A stretch of 64,000 bases of DNA from CAVTRI01 sp963737075 (GCA_963737075.1 CAVTRI010000002.1:1860001-1924000), one strand, 5' to 3'; positions 26,100-34,582 are shown, counted from the first letter of the stretch. Numbers and translations: made by a program. The notes: generated by a model not told the origin, from the sequence alone.

Positions 26100-27665
26100 T
26101 CACGGACGCAACGCGTCACCCACCCACAAGGGAATCTCCGGGCCACCGAACGAAGCCGTCGCTGCCGGCCCTGGATGCGCGCGAAGAGCAAGCCATCCCG
26201 CCCCAACCGCCAACTCCGCTCCCGCCAGGCCGGCCGCGTCCTCTGCACAGACCAGCCGCGCCACCACATCGGCGAGGGGGCCCAGATCGTCCTCGTGAGG
26301 GCTTTCCAATACGACCGCCCACGTGTCATTCGAAGAACGCGCCAGCTGCGTGATCGCCTGCCCCGCGGTCCGGCCGCCGGGCGATCGCGCCTGCACCACG
26401 TGCACGACCCGCACCGGCCGGCCGCTGCTCGGTCCCAGGCGGCTTGCCGCACGCGTCCAGCCGGCGTGCGACACCAGACGCTCAGTCACGCCGCGATGCG
26501 CTCCGACGATCTCCCGCCAACCCCCGCCGACATGGGCCGAGGAGTCCGACGAAGCGACGATGACGGCGTCGACCGGGCCGACCGCTGACAGGGCATCCGA
26601 CGCGGATGAGAACCCCGCGGGCTTCAACGCCACCACTCCCGCGCCCCATCGTTCGAGCGCCCGCTCTAAGGCAGAGGCGACGGAAGGCGTGTCGGCGACG
26701 ATGACGGACCGGCGATCACTCTCGCCTTCAAAACGCGGCCCATTCCACACCGGGCCAAAACGGGGGTTGGAGCCGCCCGTCGTGCTCTGTCGTTGCTCGG
26801 CGGGGGCGAACACGACCGGCACCAGCGTCCCCAGGGCGCCGGCGAAGTCCGAGGCGTCCGTGCGCACCGCTTCGACGAGCCGTGGCGGCGAGATCAGGGA
26901 CATCTCGGGACCGGCCGAGAACACCACCTGCCCCCGGCACCACTCCGGCGTCTCGCTGCCCAGCCACGCCGCTGCCGGCGCCATGTCTTCCGGCTGCGGC
27001 ATGGCTGACAGGTCGAGGCCCTGCGGTCCTCCTCCGCCCCCGGCGGCGGCCAGGGCCTGGGCGACCATCCTGGTGGCCGCGATGGGGGAAAGGGCGTTGA
27101 CGGCCACGCCCAGTGGCGCCACCGGCCCGAGCTGCCAGGTCAGGCAGGCGACGGCGCGCTTGGCCGAGCCGTACGCCGGCGTGTCGCCGGAGGTGCGGGC
27201 CAGACCGACGCCAGAGGTGACGCCGACCATGCGCCCGTGACCAGCGGCTTCCATGATGGGCAATGCGGCGGCGACCACGTTGAGATAGCCGTCGAAATGC
27301 ACGCCGAGCACGGTCCGCCACTCATCCTCGGTGCTATCGGAGAGGTTGCCGGTGGGCAGCACGCCGGCGGTGTTGACAACGATGTCGAGCGAGCCCAGTT
27401 CGTTGTTGACGGACCGGAACAAGGCGCGGACGGCGTCCAGATCGGTGACTGACGCCGTCGAGGAACGGGCAATGCCGCCCTCGCCGATGATTCGCCGGGC
27501 GGTCTCCTCGGCGGTCGGCTCGCCGAGCGGTTCTCCGTGCACGCCAACGCCGGGGTCCATGACGACCACGGCGGCCCCCCGCCGGGCGAGGTCCAGTGCC
27601 ACTGCGCTTCCAATGCCACCCCCGCCGCCAGTGACCACGGCCACCCGGCCAGTCAACGCGTTCAT
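26100..27665 (-). CDS. Two-domain SDR oxidoreductase
   Basis: A 521-residue protein, about twice the normal SDR length. Residues 1-270 are a complete classical SDR: GGGGGIG loop, VVNTAGV in the NNAG position and YGSAK as the catalytic Tyr-Lys pair. Residues ~320-521 form a second Rossmann-like domain (SVIVADTPSVASALERAL, then DAVIVASSDSSAHVGGGW) that keeps the layout of an SDR but lacks a recognisable glycine loop or Tyr-Lys pair, so it is probably structural or regulatory. A Gly-rich hinge (AAAGGGGG) lies near residue 210. The single-frame open reading frame argues against assembly error. It converges with the APH gene; the substrate is unknown. Confidence 0.83.
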   Translation of the reverse strand: MNALTGRVAVVTGGGGGIGSAVALDLARRGAAVVVMDPGVGVHGEPLGEPTAEETARRIIGEGGIARSSTASVTDLDAVRALFRSVNNELGSLDIVVNTAGVLPTGNLSDSTEDEWRTVLGVHFDGYLNVVAAALPIMEAAGHGRMVGVTSGVGLARTSGDTPAYGSAKRAVACLTWQLGPVAPLGVAVNALSPIAATRMVAQALAAAGGGGGPQGLDLSAMPQPEDMAPAAAWLGSETPEWCRGQVVFSAGPEMSLISPPRLVEAVRTDASDFAGALGTLVPVVFAPAEQRQSTTGGSNPRFGPVWNGPRFEGESDRRSVIVADTPSVASALERALERWGAGVVALKPAGFSSASDALSAVGPVDAVIVASSDSSAHVGGGWREIVGAHRGVTERLVSHAGWTRAASRLGPSSGRPVRVVHVVQARSPGGRTAGQAITQLARSSNDTWAVVLESPHEDDLGPLADVVARLVCAEDAAGLAGAELAVGAGWLALRAHPGPAATASFGGPEIPLWVGDALRP

Positions 27666-27781
27666 GTGTTACAGCGTAAGGGTCGGGGAAAGCGGCACGC
27701 CTGGTGCAGTGCTCGTCGGTGGCTGGCAACGGCGGGGTTGCTGGAGGCGCGCGTTGCCCTCGAGCCATAGGGTGGTCAACC

Positions 27782-28960
27782 ATGACCGACGCCACCGCTG
27801 TCGACGTCCAGGGACACTGCGATCCTCGTTTCACGTCCGTACAGGATCTGCTCGCCGCCAGCCTGGCTGATGGTGGTGACCTGGGCGCTTCTGTCGCTGT
27901 CACCCTCGATGGCGACCTGGTCGTGGACCTGTGGGGAGGATGGGCGGACGAGGCCCGCACCGTTCGCTGGTCGGAGGACACCATCACCAATGTGTGGTCG
28001 ACCACCAAGACCATGACCAACCTGTGCGCCTTGATCCTCGCCGATCGGGGCGAGCTTGACCTGCACGCGCCGGTCGCGCGCTACTGGCCCGAATTTGCGG
28101 CCAACGGCAAGCGCGGGATCGAGGTCCGCCACATCCTGTCCCACACCGCCGGGCTGTCGGGCTGGGAGGAGCCGATCACGGTGGAGGATCTCTACGACTG
28201 GGAGAAAGCCACGTCTCTCCTGGCGGCTCAAGCGCCCTGGTGGGAACCGGGCACGGCGTCGGGGTACCACGCCGTGACGCAGGGCTACCTGGTGGGGGAG
28301 GTGGTGCGGCGGGTGACCGGTCAGACGCTGCGCGCCTTCTTCGCAGAGACCCTGGCGAAGCCGTTCGGCGCCGATTTTCACATCGGGTTGCCGGCAGAGC
28401 ACGACCAGCGCGTGTCCCCGGTCGTCCCGCCGCCCCCGCTGTCAGAGCAAGAGCCCAGCACCGACGTGGCCCGCAAGACCCTCGGCAACCCGCCGCTCGA
28501 CGCCCGGGCGGCGTGGACCGAACCGTGGCGCCGGGCGGAAATCCCGGCCGCCAACGGCCACGGCAACGCCCGTTCAGTGGCGAGCATCCAGGCGGTGCTG
28601 GCCTGCGAGGGCGAGGTCGGAGGGCGGAGGCTGCTGTCGTCGGCTGGCTGTGACGCCGTTTTCCAGGAGCAGGCCCGCGGCACCGATCTTGTTCTGGGGG
28701 TGCCGATGCGCCTGGGCGTCGGCTACGGACTCGTCAGCCCGGAGGCGCCGCTCAGCACCCACGAGCGGGTCTGCTTCTGGGGTGGGTGGGGTGGGTCGGT
28801 GGTCGTCGTCGACCTCGAGGCCCGGATGACCGTCGCCTACATGATGAACAAGATGGCCGATGCTTTGATCGGCGACCTCCGCGGCATCAGCATCGTCCTG
28901 GCCGCCGGCCAGGCGGTGACTGAACAGAAAGAGGGCGATAAGGGTGGCGAGCCCGCCTGA
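27782..28960 (+). CDS. Serine hydrolase (class C beta-lactamase/esterase EstB family)
   Basis: A 392-residue beta-lactamase-fold esterase. The nucleophile box is STTK (Ser and Lys of SxxK, in VWSTTKTMTNL), the Tyr box is the SGYHAVTQGY stretch, and a HILSHTAGLSGW motif follows the first, as in EstB-like esterases. These hydrolyse esters or amides of small acyl groups; few have true beta-lactamase activity. No signal peptide is visible, so it acts in the cytosol. The ATG at 27782 is chosen because AGGGTGG lies just before it and the conserved region begins there. Its 3' end converges with the cyclohydrolase fusion gene. Confidence 0.88.
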   Translation: MTDATAVDVQGHCDPRFTSVQDLLAASLADGGDLGASVAVTLDGDLVVDLWGGWADEARTVRWSEDTITNVWSTTKTMTNLCALILADRGELDLHAPVARYWPEFAANGKRGIEVRHILSHTAGLSGWEEPITVEDLYDWEKATSLLAAQAPWWEPGTASGYHAVTQGYLVGEVVRRVTGQTLRAFFAETLAKPFGADFHIGLPAEHDQRVSPVVPPPPLSEQEPSTDVARKTLGNPPLDARAAWTEPWRRAEIPAANGHGNARSVASIQAVLACEGEVGGRRLLSSAGCDAVFQEQARGTDLVLGVPMRLGVGYGLVSPEAPLSTHERVCFWGGWGGSVVVVDLEARMTVAYMMNKMADALIGDLRGISIVLAAGQAVTEQKEGDKGGEPA

Positions 28961-29043
28961 GCATCCGGTCACCGGCCAGTGGGCCGCCTGCGAACTCGAC
29001 GCCGGAAACTCGCTGTTCGCTCACGCCTCGCGACCAGGTCCTT

Positions 29044-30438
29044 TCATCGCTGAGTTTCGGGCGCCGAGTTTCTGGCCGGCCCACTAGGCGAAGCCACATC
29101 CCAGGAGAACACCACATCGTCGGCAAGGACATGCACCGAGCGGTGGCTCAGGGCAATGCCGTCGTTGATGGTGCCGATCCCTAAGGCCCCGACAGCCTCA
29201 GTGCCCTGGCCGATGATCTTGGGTGCCACGCTCACAATCAGCCGATCTACGACAGCACCGGCGAGCATGGACGTGATGACCCTCGCGCCCCCTTCGACGA
29301 GCAGCGATTCGACGCCCGCCCGCCGAATGGCCGCCAGGGCGGCATGCAGGTCAACTCCGTCGGGTCCGGGCGGCAAGACCTCCACGTCCACGTGCCGAAG
29401 CCTCAGGGCCTCGCGAACGCGCGGATGAGACCGCTCGGTGGTAAGGACCGTCGTGGGGGCGTCCGGTCCGAGAATATTGGCTGTTGGAGGCGTGCGCAGA
29501 GTGGAATCGAGCACGACTCGGGCCGGTGACGCGCCCGGCACCATGCGCACCGTCAGCTGTGGGTCGTCGTGGAGCACGGTCCCAACACCCACGAGGATCG
29601 CGTCGCACGCGGCCCGGAGCGCATGCGAGATCCTGCGCTCGCCTTCTTCGCTGATCCATTTTGAGTCGCCCGTCGAGGTAGCAATCCGCCCGTCGACGGT
29701 TTGAGCGTACTTGAGCACCACGTACGGGCGAGACGGGCGCGCCCGGACATCTCCGATGAGCTCACTGGTGTCGATCGTTTCCGGCATTTCCGGCGGGTCA
29801 GCGGCGGCGATGATTTGGCCGGTTGGCTGCCTGTGGTCTAGACGGTGCTGCTTGGTTCGCAGATAGGCGAGATTGCGGCTATGGGGGGCGGTGGTGAGCG
29901 GCTCAACGGAACTCACCACGATGCCTGCGGATTCGAGCCCTTCAACCTTTCGGGGGTTGTTCGTGAGAAGTCGGACCGAGCCCACACCGACTGCCTGCAG
30001 GACCGCGGCCGCGTCGCTGTACTCCCGTCCGTCAACGACGAAGCCAAGCCGCAGGTTGGCTTCCACCGTGTCAGCGCCAAGATCCTGCTCCACGTAGGAT
30101 CTCAGCTTGTTGATCAAGCCGATACCGCGTCCCTCGTGCCCGGTGACGTAGACCAGCACACCTGTTCCTGCACTGGCGATGGCGCGCAGAGCCAGTTGGA
30201 GCTGGACGCCACAATCGCATCGGAGTGAGCCGAAAGTGTCACCTGTCAGGCATTCCGAGTGAACCCGGGTGAGAACCTCGGAGCGGTCCGCTACTTCCCC
30301 TCGGATGAGGGCCAGATAGACCAAGCCGGAAAGGCATTTGAAGGCACGGACCTCGAAGAGTCCGAATCGGGTAGGCAACGGTACTCGGGTCAGCTCTAAG
30401 GGCCCCGGCTTGGACCCGTTGGCGCGACTACGATCCAT
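29044..30438 (-). CDS. GTP cyclohydrolase II fused to RibD-type pyrimidine reductase
   Basis: A 464-residue bifunctional protein. Residues ~15-200 are GTP cyclohydrolase II: SECLTGD..SLRCDCG gives the zinc Cys63/74/76, GHEGRGIGL follows, and Tyr115 in KLRSY matches Tyr105 of E. coli RibA, which is needed for formate release. Residues ~235-450 are the RibD_C/DHFR-like reductase (YAQTVDGRIATSTGDSKWIS, then ILVGVGTVLHDDPQLTVR). The deaminase half of RibD and the RibB domain are absent. The predicted product is the ribitylaminopyrimidine phosphate made by GTP opening and side-chain reduction. The ATG at 30438 is only 40 bases from the divergent dehydrogenase start. Confidence 0.93.
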   Translation of the reverse strand: MDRSRANGSKPGPLELTRVPLPTRFGLFEVRAFKCLSGLVYLALIRGEVADRSEVLTRVHSECLTGDTFGSLRCDCGVQLQLALRAIASAGTGVLVYVTGHEGRGIGLINKLRSYVEQDLGADTVEANLRLGFVVDGREYSDAAAVLQAVGVGSVRLLTNNPRKVEGLESAGIVVSSVEPLTTAPHSRNLAYLRTKQHRLDHRQPTGQIIAAADPPEMPETIDTSELIGDVRARPSRPYVVLKYAQTVDGRIATSTGDSKWISEEGERRISHALRAACDAILVGVGTVLHDDPQLTVRMVPGASPARVVLDSTLRTPPTANILGPDAPTTVLTTERSHPRVREALRLRHVDVEVLPPGPDGVDLHAALAAIRRAGVESLLVEGGARVITSMLAGAVVDRLIVSVAPKIIGQGTEAVGALGIGTINDGIALSHRSVHVLADDVVFSWDVASPSGPARNSAPETQR

Positions 30439-30478
30439 CCCGGTCATCATGCCCGAGACGACGCACGACGAAACGAGG

Positions 30479-31474
30479 ATGCGAGCCCACGGCGTTGTCT
30501 TCGAGGATCGCCGTCGGATCGTCGTGGCCGAAGTCGATCTCCACGAGCCCGCCGAGGGGGAGGTCTTGGTCAGGACGCTGTGGTCGGGGATCAGCTCAGG
30601 CACGGAGATGCTGGCGTACCGCGGGGAACTCGATAGCACGTTGGTGCTCGATGAGCAGATTGGCGCCCTCAGTGGGACCTTCGACTACCCCTTCCGTTAT
30701 GGCTACAGCTGCGTCGGTCGCGTGGAGCGTTCGGTTTCTCCCGGTTTGGCGAAGGGCCGCCAGGTGTTCGCCTTCCACCCTCATCAGGATCTGTTCGTGG
30801 TGCGCGCTGACGACGTGGTGCCTGTCGACGACCTGGATCCGCGGCAGGCGACCATCTTTCCCTTGGTTGAGACTGCGCTGCAGGTCACGCTGGATGCAGG
30901 CTCGGTTCTGGAAGAAATGGTGGTCGTGATAGGTCTGGGCTCGGTTGGCATCCTGTCGGCACTCTTGTTGCAGCGGGCCGGCGCTCGCGTGATCGGGGTC
31001 GACCCGCTCGGGTGGCGGCGGACGATAGCCGAAAGGGCCGGCTTAGAGGCGAAGGCTCCGGATGAACTACAGGATGCGCTCTCAGCAGGCGGTGGCCACC
31101 GCGGAGTGCCTCTTGTCGTGGAAGCCAGCGGGCGGCCCGAGGCGGCCCGCGACGCCCTCAGGCTTCTCGATCATGAGGGGGAGATGCTGGTCGTTTCCTG
31201 GTACGGCACCAAGGAAGTGCCGCTCCCCCTGGGCGGCGACTTCCATCGTCGGCGGCTCGTCATGCGTAGCACTCAGGTGTCCACCATCCCGGCCAGACTG
31301 AGCGGGCGGTGGAATGTCGCTCGCCGCCGCCTCGCCGCCCGCGGCCTCCTGGCCTCGCTTCCGGTCGGGCTTTTGGCCACGCACGACTTTCCCTTTCCGC
31401 AGGCCGCAGAGGCCTTCGCGACCGTGGATCGAGGCGAACCGGGGCTGGTGCACGCCGCCCTGTGTTACACATGA
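30479..31474 (+). CDS. MDR-family zinc-type alcohol dehydrogenase (BchC-like branch)
   Basis: A 331-residue medium-chain dehydrogenase/reductase. N-terminal WSGISSGTEMLAYRGE and YGYSCVGRVERSV match the BchC/zinc-binding dehydrogenase subgroup; VVIGLGSVGILSALLLQRAGARVIGVDP is the NAD-binding Rossmann fold. The clear structural-zinc Cys cluster of liver-type ADH is missing. It likely oxidises or reduces a side-chain alcohol of the metabolite made by this cluster. Met at 30479 is chosen since the conserved region starts there; ATG at 30449 is an alternative that would leave 10 bases to the divergent cyclohydrolase start. The PTPS homologue begins four bases after its stop. Confidence 0.87.
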   Translation: MRAHGVVFEDRRRIVVAEVDLHEPAEGEVLVRTLWSGISSGTEMLAYRGELDSTLVLDEQIGALSGTFDYPFRYGYSCVGRVERSVSPGLAKGRQVFAFHPHQDLFVVRADDVVPVDDLDPRQATIFPLVETALQVTLDAGSVLEEMVVVIGLGSVGILSALLLQRAGARVIGVDPLGWRRTIAERAGLEAKAPDELQDALSAGGGHRGVPLVVEASGRPEAARDALRLLDHEGEMLVVSWYGTKEVPLPLGGDFHRRRLVMRSTQVSTIPARLSGRWNVARRRLAARGLLASLPVGLLATHDFPFPQAAEAFATVDRGEPGLVHAALCYT

Positions 31475-31478
31475 GCCT

Positions 31479-31859
31479 ATGTACGAGGTAGGCATTTCCC
31501 AGGAAGTTCGAGCGTTTCACGTCATGCCGGGAATGGCGGGTCCAGAAGGGCAGCGCCACGCCCACGATTACAAGATTGAGGTCGTGGCGGAGCGAGCCGA
31601 GTTGGACGAAACGGGCATGGTATGCGACATTGACGTCCTCGACGCCGCCTTGACTCAGGTTACCGACAGGGTCCGGGAAGCCGATTTGGATACCGTCGTG
31701 GAGTCGGCGTCCGAGGAGGGGGTCACGGTCGAGATGTTTGCCACATGGGCGCACGGGGCCCTGGCCGGGGCGGTCCGACAGGCGGGCGGTGAGGTCCTTT
31801 CGGTGCGCGTTTGGGAGTCACCTGTCGCCTTTGGCGGCATACGGGCCGATGTCCGTTGA
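31479..31859 (+). CDS. 6-pyruvoyltetrahydropterin synthase (PTPS/QueD) homologue lacking the catalytic Cys
   Basis: A 126-residue T-fold protein. The three metal ligands appear kept: His14 in AFHVM and His27/His29 in RHAHDYKIEV. The Cys of the PTPS/QueD triad, normally four residues before the first His of the HxH pair, is Glu23, so it should not run the standard reaction. GMVCDIDVLDAAL and VWESPVAF (Glu113 aligns with the pterin-anchoring Glu) agree with binding a pterin-like or pyrimidine substrate. I recall that the Streptomyces coelicolor homologue SCO6650 was shown to lack PTPS activity. The ATG at 31479 is four bases after the dehydrogenase stop. Confidence 0.85.
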   Translation: MYEVGISQEVRAFHVMPGMAGPEGQRHAHDYKIEVVAERAELDETGMVCDIDVLDAALTQVTDRVREADLDTVVESASEEGVTVEMFATWAHGALAGAVRQAGGEVLSVRVWESPVAFGGIRADVR

Positions 31860-31869
31860 TAGGTTCTCG

Positions 31870-32973
31870 TCAGTTGAGCGCCCGCTGATAGGCAGACAGA
31901 CAGCGCTGTGCGCAGGCATCCCAGGTGAAGCGCTCCGCGGCGTGGGTCCGGGCGCCGTCCCCGAGGCTGCGGGCCAGCCGACGGTCGGCCAGCACGGTGG
32001 CGAGACGGTCGTGGAGAAACTCGATATCCCCGGCGGGAACAAGGAACCCGGTCTCGCCATCCACAACAATCTCGGGCAGCCCTCCGATGCGGCTGGCGAT
32101 CACCGGCGTACCGCTCGCCATCGCCTCCAGGACGCACAGGCCAAGTAGCTCCGAGATCGGCACCGAGCGGCCATAGCAAGTGCGCGGCACGGAAGGGAGC
32201 ACCACTACCGCGGCTTGCCGGTACAGCAGCGGCAGGTGGTCTTCGTTGGCGGCACCGAGAAAACGAACTGTGCGCTGGGCGGCAAGGCGGCGGACCATGT
32301 GGAAGTAGTCTCGTTCGGGCGGGTGGCGGTCATGGCCGGCCGTTCCGGCCACGGTCAACTCAACGCCTTCGGGAAGCGCCTGGATGAGCCGGTCGAGGCC
32401 TTTGTGGGGTGTGATCCGTCCGACGAACAGCACGCCCGCCCGACTCACCCCGTCATCCGGGTGGAACCGCACAGGATCGGCGCCCCCGTAGATCACAGAT
32501 GTCTTGGCTGCAGGTGTGCCCAGGGTGTCGGCCGAGAATCGCGACACGGCGAGGAAGCCGTCGAACATCCGAGGTAGGAGACCCCACCATCCGCCGCCGC
32601 CAAGCCCATGATCGGTTGTCACCACCGGCGTACGCTGCACCCGGGAGACGGTGGCGGCCAACCGGCTCGGCGCGCTGCGAAGCTGATGTGTGTGGACCAG
32701 ATCGGTGTCGGAAAGAGCCACCATCAGGCCCGGGGCGACCGGATGCACGGGATGATGCCGCAGGTGTCCAACCGTCGCGAGGACACGCACACGAAGGCCT
32801 GACGGATCCCGGTGCGAGCTGGCACCGGGCCCGAACGTCACCAGTTCACAATCGACATCGTCCTGGCGCGCCAGAGCCCGCGCCAGCTCGAGGGGATAAC
32901 GTTCGCCACCACCGAATACGCCTTCCGCACCAAAAACCGTCGGTGCCACATGCACCACCCGAATGCTGACCAT
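31870..32973 (-). CDS. GT4-family (GT-B fold) glycosyltransferase
   Basis: A 367-residue GT-B glycosyltransferase. It starts VVHVAPTVFGAEGVFGGGERYPLELARAL, the acceptor-domain signature of GT4 enzymes; the donor domain has LFVGRITPHKGLDRLIQAL and the E-x7-E-type motif in ISELLGLCVLEAMASGTPVIAS, which binds the nucleotide sugar. No membrane segments or signal peptide are seen, so it works in the cytosol. It sits convergently after the PTPS homologue (10-bp gap) and divergently overlaps the second glycosyltransferase by 11 bases at their starts. A sugar is probably transferred to the metabolite of this cluster. Confidence 0.9.
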   Translation of the reverse strand: MVSIRVVHVAPTVFGAEGVFGGGERYPLELARALARQDDVDCELVTFGPGASSHRDPSGLRVRVLATVGHLRHHPVHPVAPGLMVALSDTDLVHTHQLRSAPSRLAATVSRVQRTPVVTTDHGLGGGGWWGLLPRMFDGFLAVSRFSADTLGTPAAKTSVIYGGADPVRFHPDDGVSRAGVLFVGRITPHKGLDRLIQALPEGVELTVAGTAGHDRHPPERDYFHMVRRLAAQRTVRFLGAANEDHLPLLYRQAAVVVLPSVPRTCYGRSVPISELLGLCVLEAMASGTPVIASRIGGLPEIVVDGETGFLVPAGDIEFLHDRLATVLADRRLARSLGDGARTHAAERFTWDACAQRCLSAYQRALN

Positions 32974-34000
32974 CTCCCTCGTGACACTCGGTTCGCCCGA
33001 TCAACTTACTGGCGGTTATCTGTACCACCGTCGTATGGCGGCATTGGCACCAGCGCATGATGCCAGGCTGGAGTTCCTGTCGGTGCCCAACAAGCCTTTT
33101 GCGTTGGCCACCCTGGCCTGCGGCCGGCTGCTGAGCAAGGCCGAGGAGGCCGATGTCACGGTCATTGACAGCATCGCCGCTGCCTTTCTGGCGCCGTGGC
33201 GGCTACCTCGGCCGGCCGCCGCGATCCTTCACCAGCCACCGGGCGGGATCGACGGGGGGCTCCTGAGACGCACGGCGCAGCGGCGACTAGATCGTTCCAT
33301 CTACCGGCGGTGTGACCTGCTCATTTTGGCCAGCGGCGCACTCTTCAGCGAGGTGTCCGGTCGAGACATCCTCGTGGTGCCACCCGGCTGCGATCCGGCG
33401 GCACCGACGCCGGGGCCCGTTCCAGACCTCCGACAAGGGCGGCGGGCGGCATTCCTCAGCGTGGGCAACTGGGTCAGACGGAAGGGCACCATGGACCTGG
33501 TGACGGCCTTTGCCCGCCTGACCCCCGACGCGGCCACACTGCACCTGGTCGGTCGGACTGATGTGGATCCCGGATATGCCCTGCAGGTCCGGTCCCGGCT
33601 GGCCGAGCCAGACCTCGCCAGCCGGGTAGTGATACATGGCCCACTCCCGCCGGCCCAAACCGCGCGGCTATACCGGGCGTGCGACGCCTTCGTGCTGCCC
33701 AGCTACCTCGAGCCCTATGGAACGGTCTACGGAGAGGCGCTCGTTGCCGGTCTTCCGGTCGTGGGATGGCGTGCGGGCAACCTGCCCAATCTCGCCGATG
33801 ACGGCATTGAGGGCGTCATACTCGAGCCGGGCGACGTAACCGGGCTGGCGGCCGCACTGGAGCGCCTGGCCGTCGATGAAGGGTATCGGCGCCGGCTGGC
33901 TGCCGCCGCCCGCAGACGGGGAGCCGGCCTGATGACCTGGGAGCAGAGCGCCGGCCAGTTCTTCGACGTGCTCAGGCGGCTGGTGGAAAGCGCTCGTTGA
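32963..34000 (+). CDS. Second GT4-type glycosyltransferase
   Basis: A 345-residue GT-B glycosyltransferase, distinct from its neighbour. N-terminal SLVTLGSPDQLTGGYLYHRRM resembles GT4 acceptor domains; the donor domain carries FLSVGNWVRRKGTMDLVTAF and FVLPSYLEPYGTVYGEALVAGLPVVGW, where E-x7-E is recognisable. The start codon at 32963 falls inside the first codons of the divergent glycosyltransferase (overlap 32963-32973), so the promoters of both lie within each other's coding sequence or the mRNAs are leaderless. The 3' end overlaps the convergent histidine phosphatase by 29 bases. Confidence 0.88.
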   Translation: MLTISLVTLGSPDQLTGGYLYHRRMAALAPAHDARLEFLSVPNKPFALATLACGRLLSKAEEADVTVIDSIAAAFLAPWRLPRPAAAILHQPPGGIDGGLLRRTAQRRLDRSIYRRCDLLILASGALFSEVSGRDILVVPPGCDPAAPTPGPVPDLRQGRRAAFLSVGNWVRRKGTMDLVTAFARLTPDAATLHLVGRTDVDPGYALQVRSRLAEPDLASRVVIHGPLPPAQTARLYRACDAFVLPSYLEPYGTVYGEALVAGLPVVGWRAGNLPNLADDGIEGVILEPGDVTGLAAALERLAVDEGYRRRLAAAARRRGAGLMTWEQSAGQFFDVLRRLVESAR

Positions 34001-34544
34001 AGGAGCGAAGCACGGGGCCGACCCGGCCGAACGCGATCCGGGCGACAGCCGCGTCTTCGACGAAGAGCTTCCAGGCCACATCGTCTCCGACGCCGAGGGC
34101 CCAGGCTATGGCAGCCTTGATCGGCGACACGTGGCTCACGACCACCACGTCGTCCTCGGCGGCGATTCCGGCCAGGTCGTCGCACGCTTTTCGGACGCGA
34201 TCGCCGAGTGACCGCAAAGACTCACCGCCCGCGGGCACGAAGTCGCAATCGGCCTCCCACTGTCGCCAAACCTCGTCACTCACCGTGTCAACCGGCTGAT
34301 GGTCGAGCGCCCCATAGTCCAACTCCGTCCACCGCTCATCCACTTTCACGGGAACACCGAAGGCTGCCGCGGTCTGCTGCGCGCGTACGAGCGGGCTCGA
34401 CACCACCAGACCCGGTGGCGGTAGGGCCGCCGCCAGCGCCGCCGCCTGCCGCCAACCCCATTCGTTGAGCGGTACGTCAGTTCGGCCCAACAGCAAACCG
34501 GAGGCGTTTGGCGGCGTCTGCCCGTGTCGAACGAGGATCAGCAC
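33972..34544 (-). CDS. Histidine phosphatase superfamily protein (phosphoglycerate-mutase type)
   Basis: A 190-residue cytosolic phosphatase. ILVRHGQTPPNASGLLLGRTDVPLNEWGWRQA holds the RHG motif with the phospho-accepting His, SSPLVRAQQTAAAF follows, and VVVSHVSPIKAAIAWALG supplies the second His. The length is normal for CobC/GpmB-type enzymes that remove phosphate from small molecules. In this cluster it could dephosphorylate the ribitylaminopyrimidine phosphate or a later intermediate; that is an inference from position. Its 3' end overlaps the second glycosyltransferase by 29 bases. Confidence 0.9.
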   Translation of the reverse strand: MLILVRHGQTPPNASGLLLGRTDVPLNEWGWRQAAALAAALPPPGLVVSSPLVRAQQTAAAFGVPVKVDERWTELDYGALDHQPVDTVSDEVWRQWEADCDFVPAGGESLRSLGDRVRKACDDLAGIAAEDDVVVVSHVSPIKAAIAWALGVGDDVAWKLFVEDAAVARIAFGRVGPVLRSFNERFPPAA

Positions 34545-34582
34545 GGATGAACGCTAGGGGCTGGAGGTGTGACGCCGCCTTG

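Noticed and set aside
30439..30639. Extension of the cyclohydrolase fusion upstream of 30438
   Set aside because: It would overlap the divergent dehydrogenase by about 160 bases and encodes Ser/Thr/Arg-rich non-conserved sequence.
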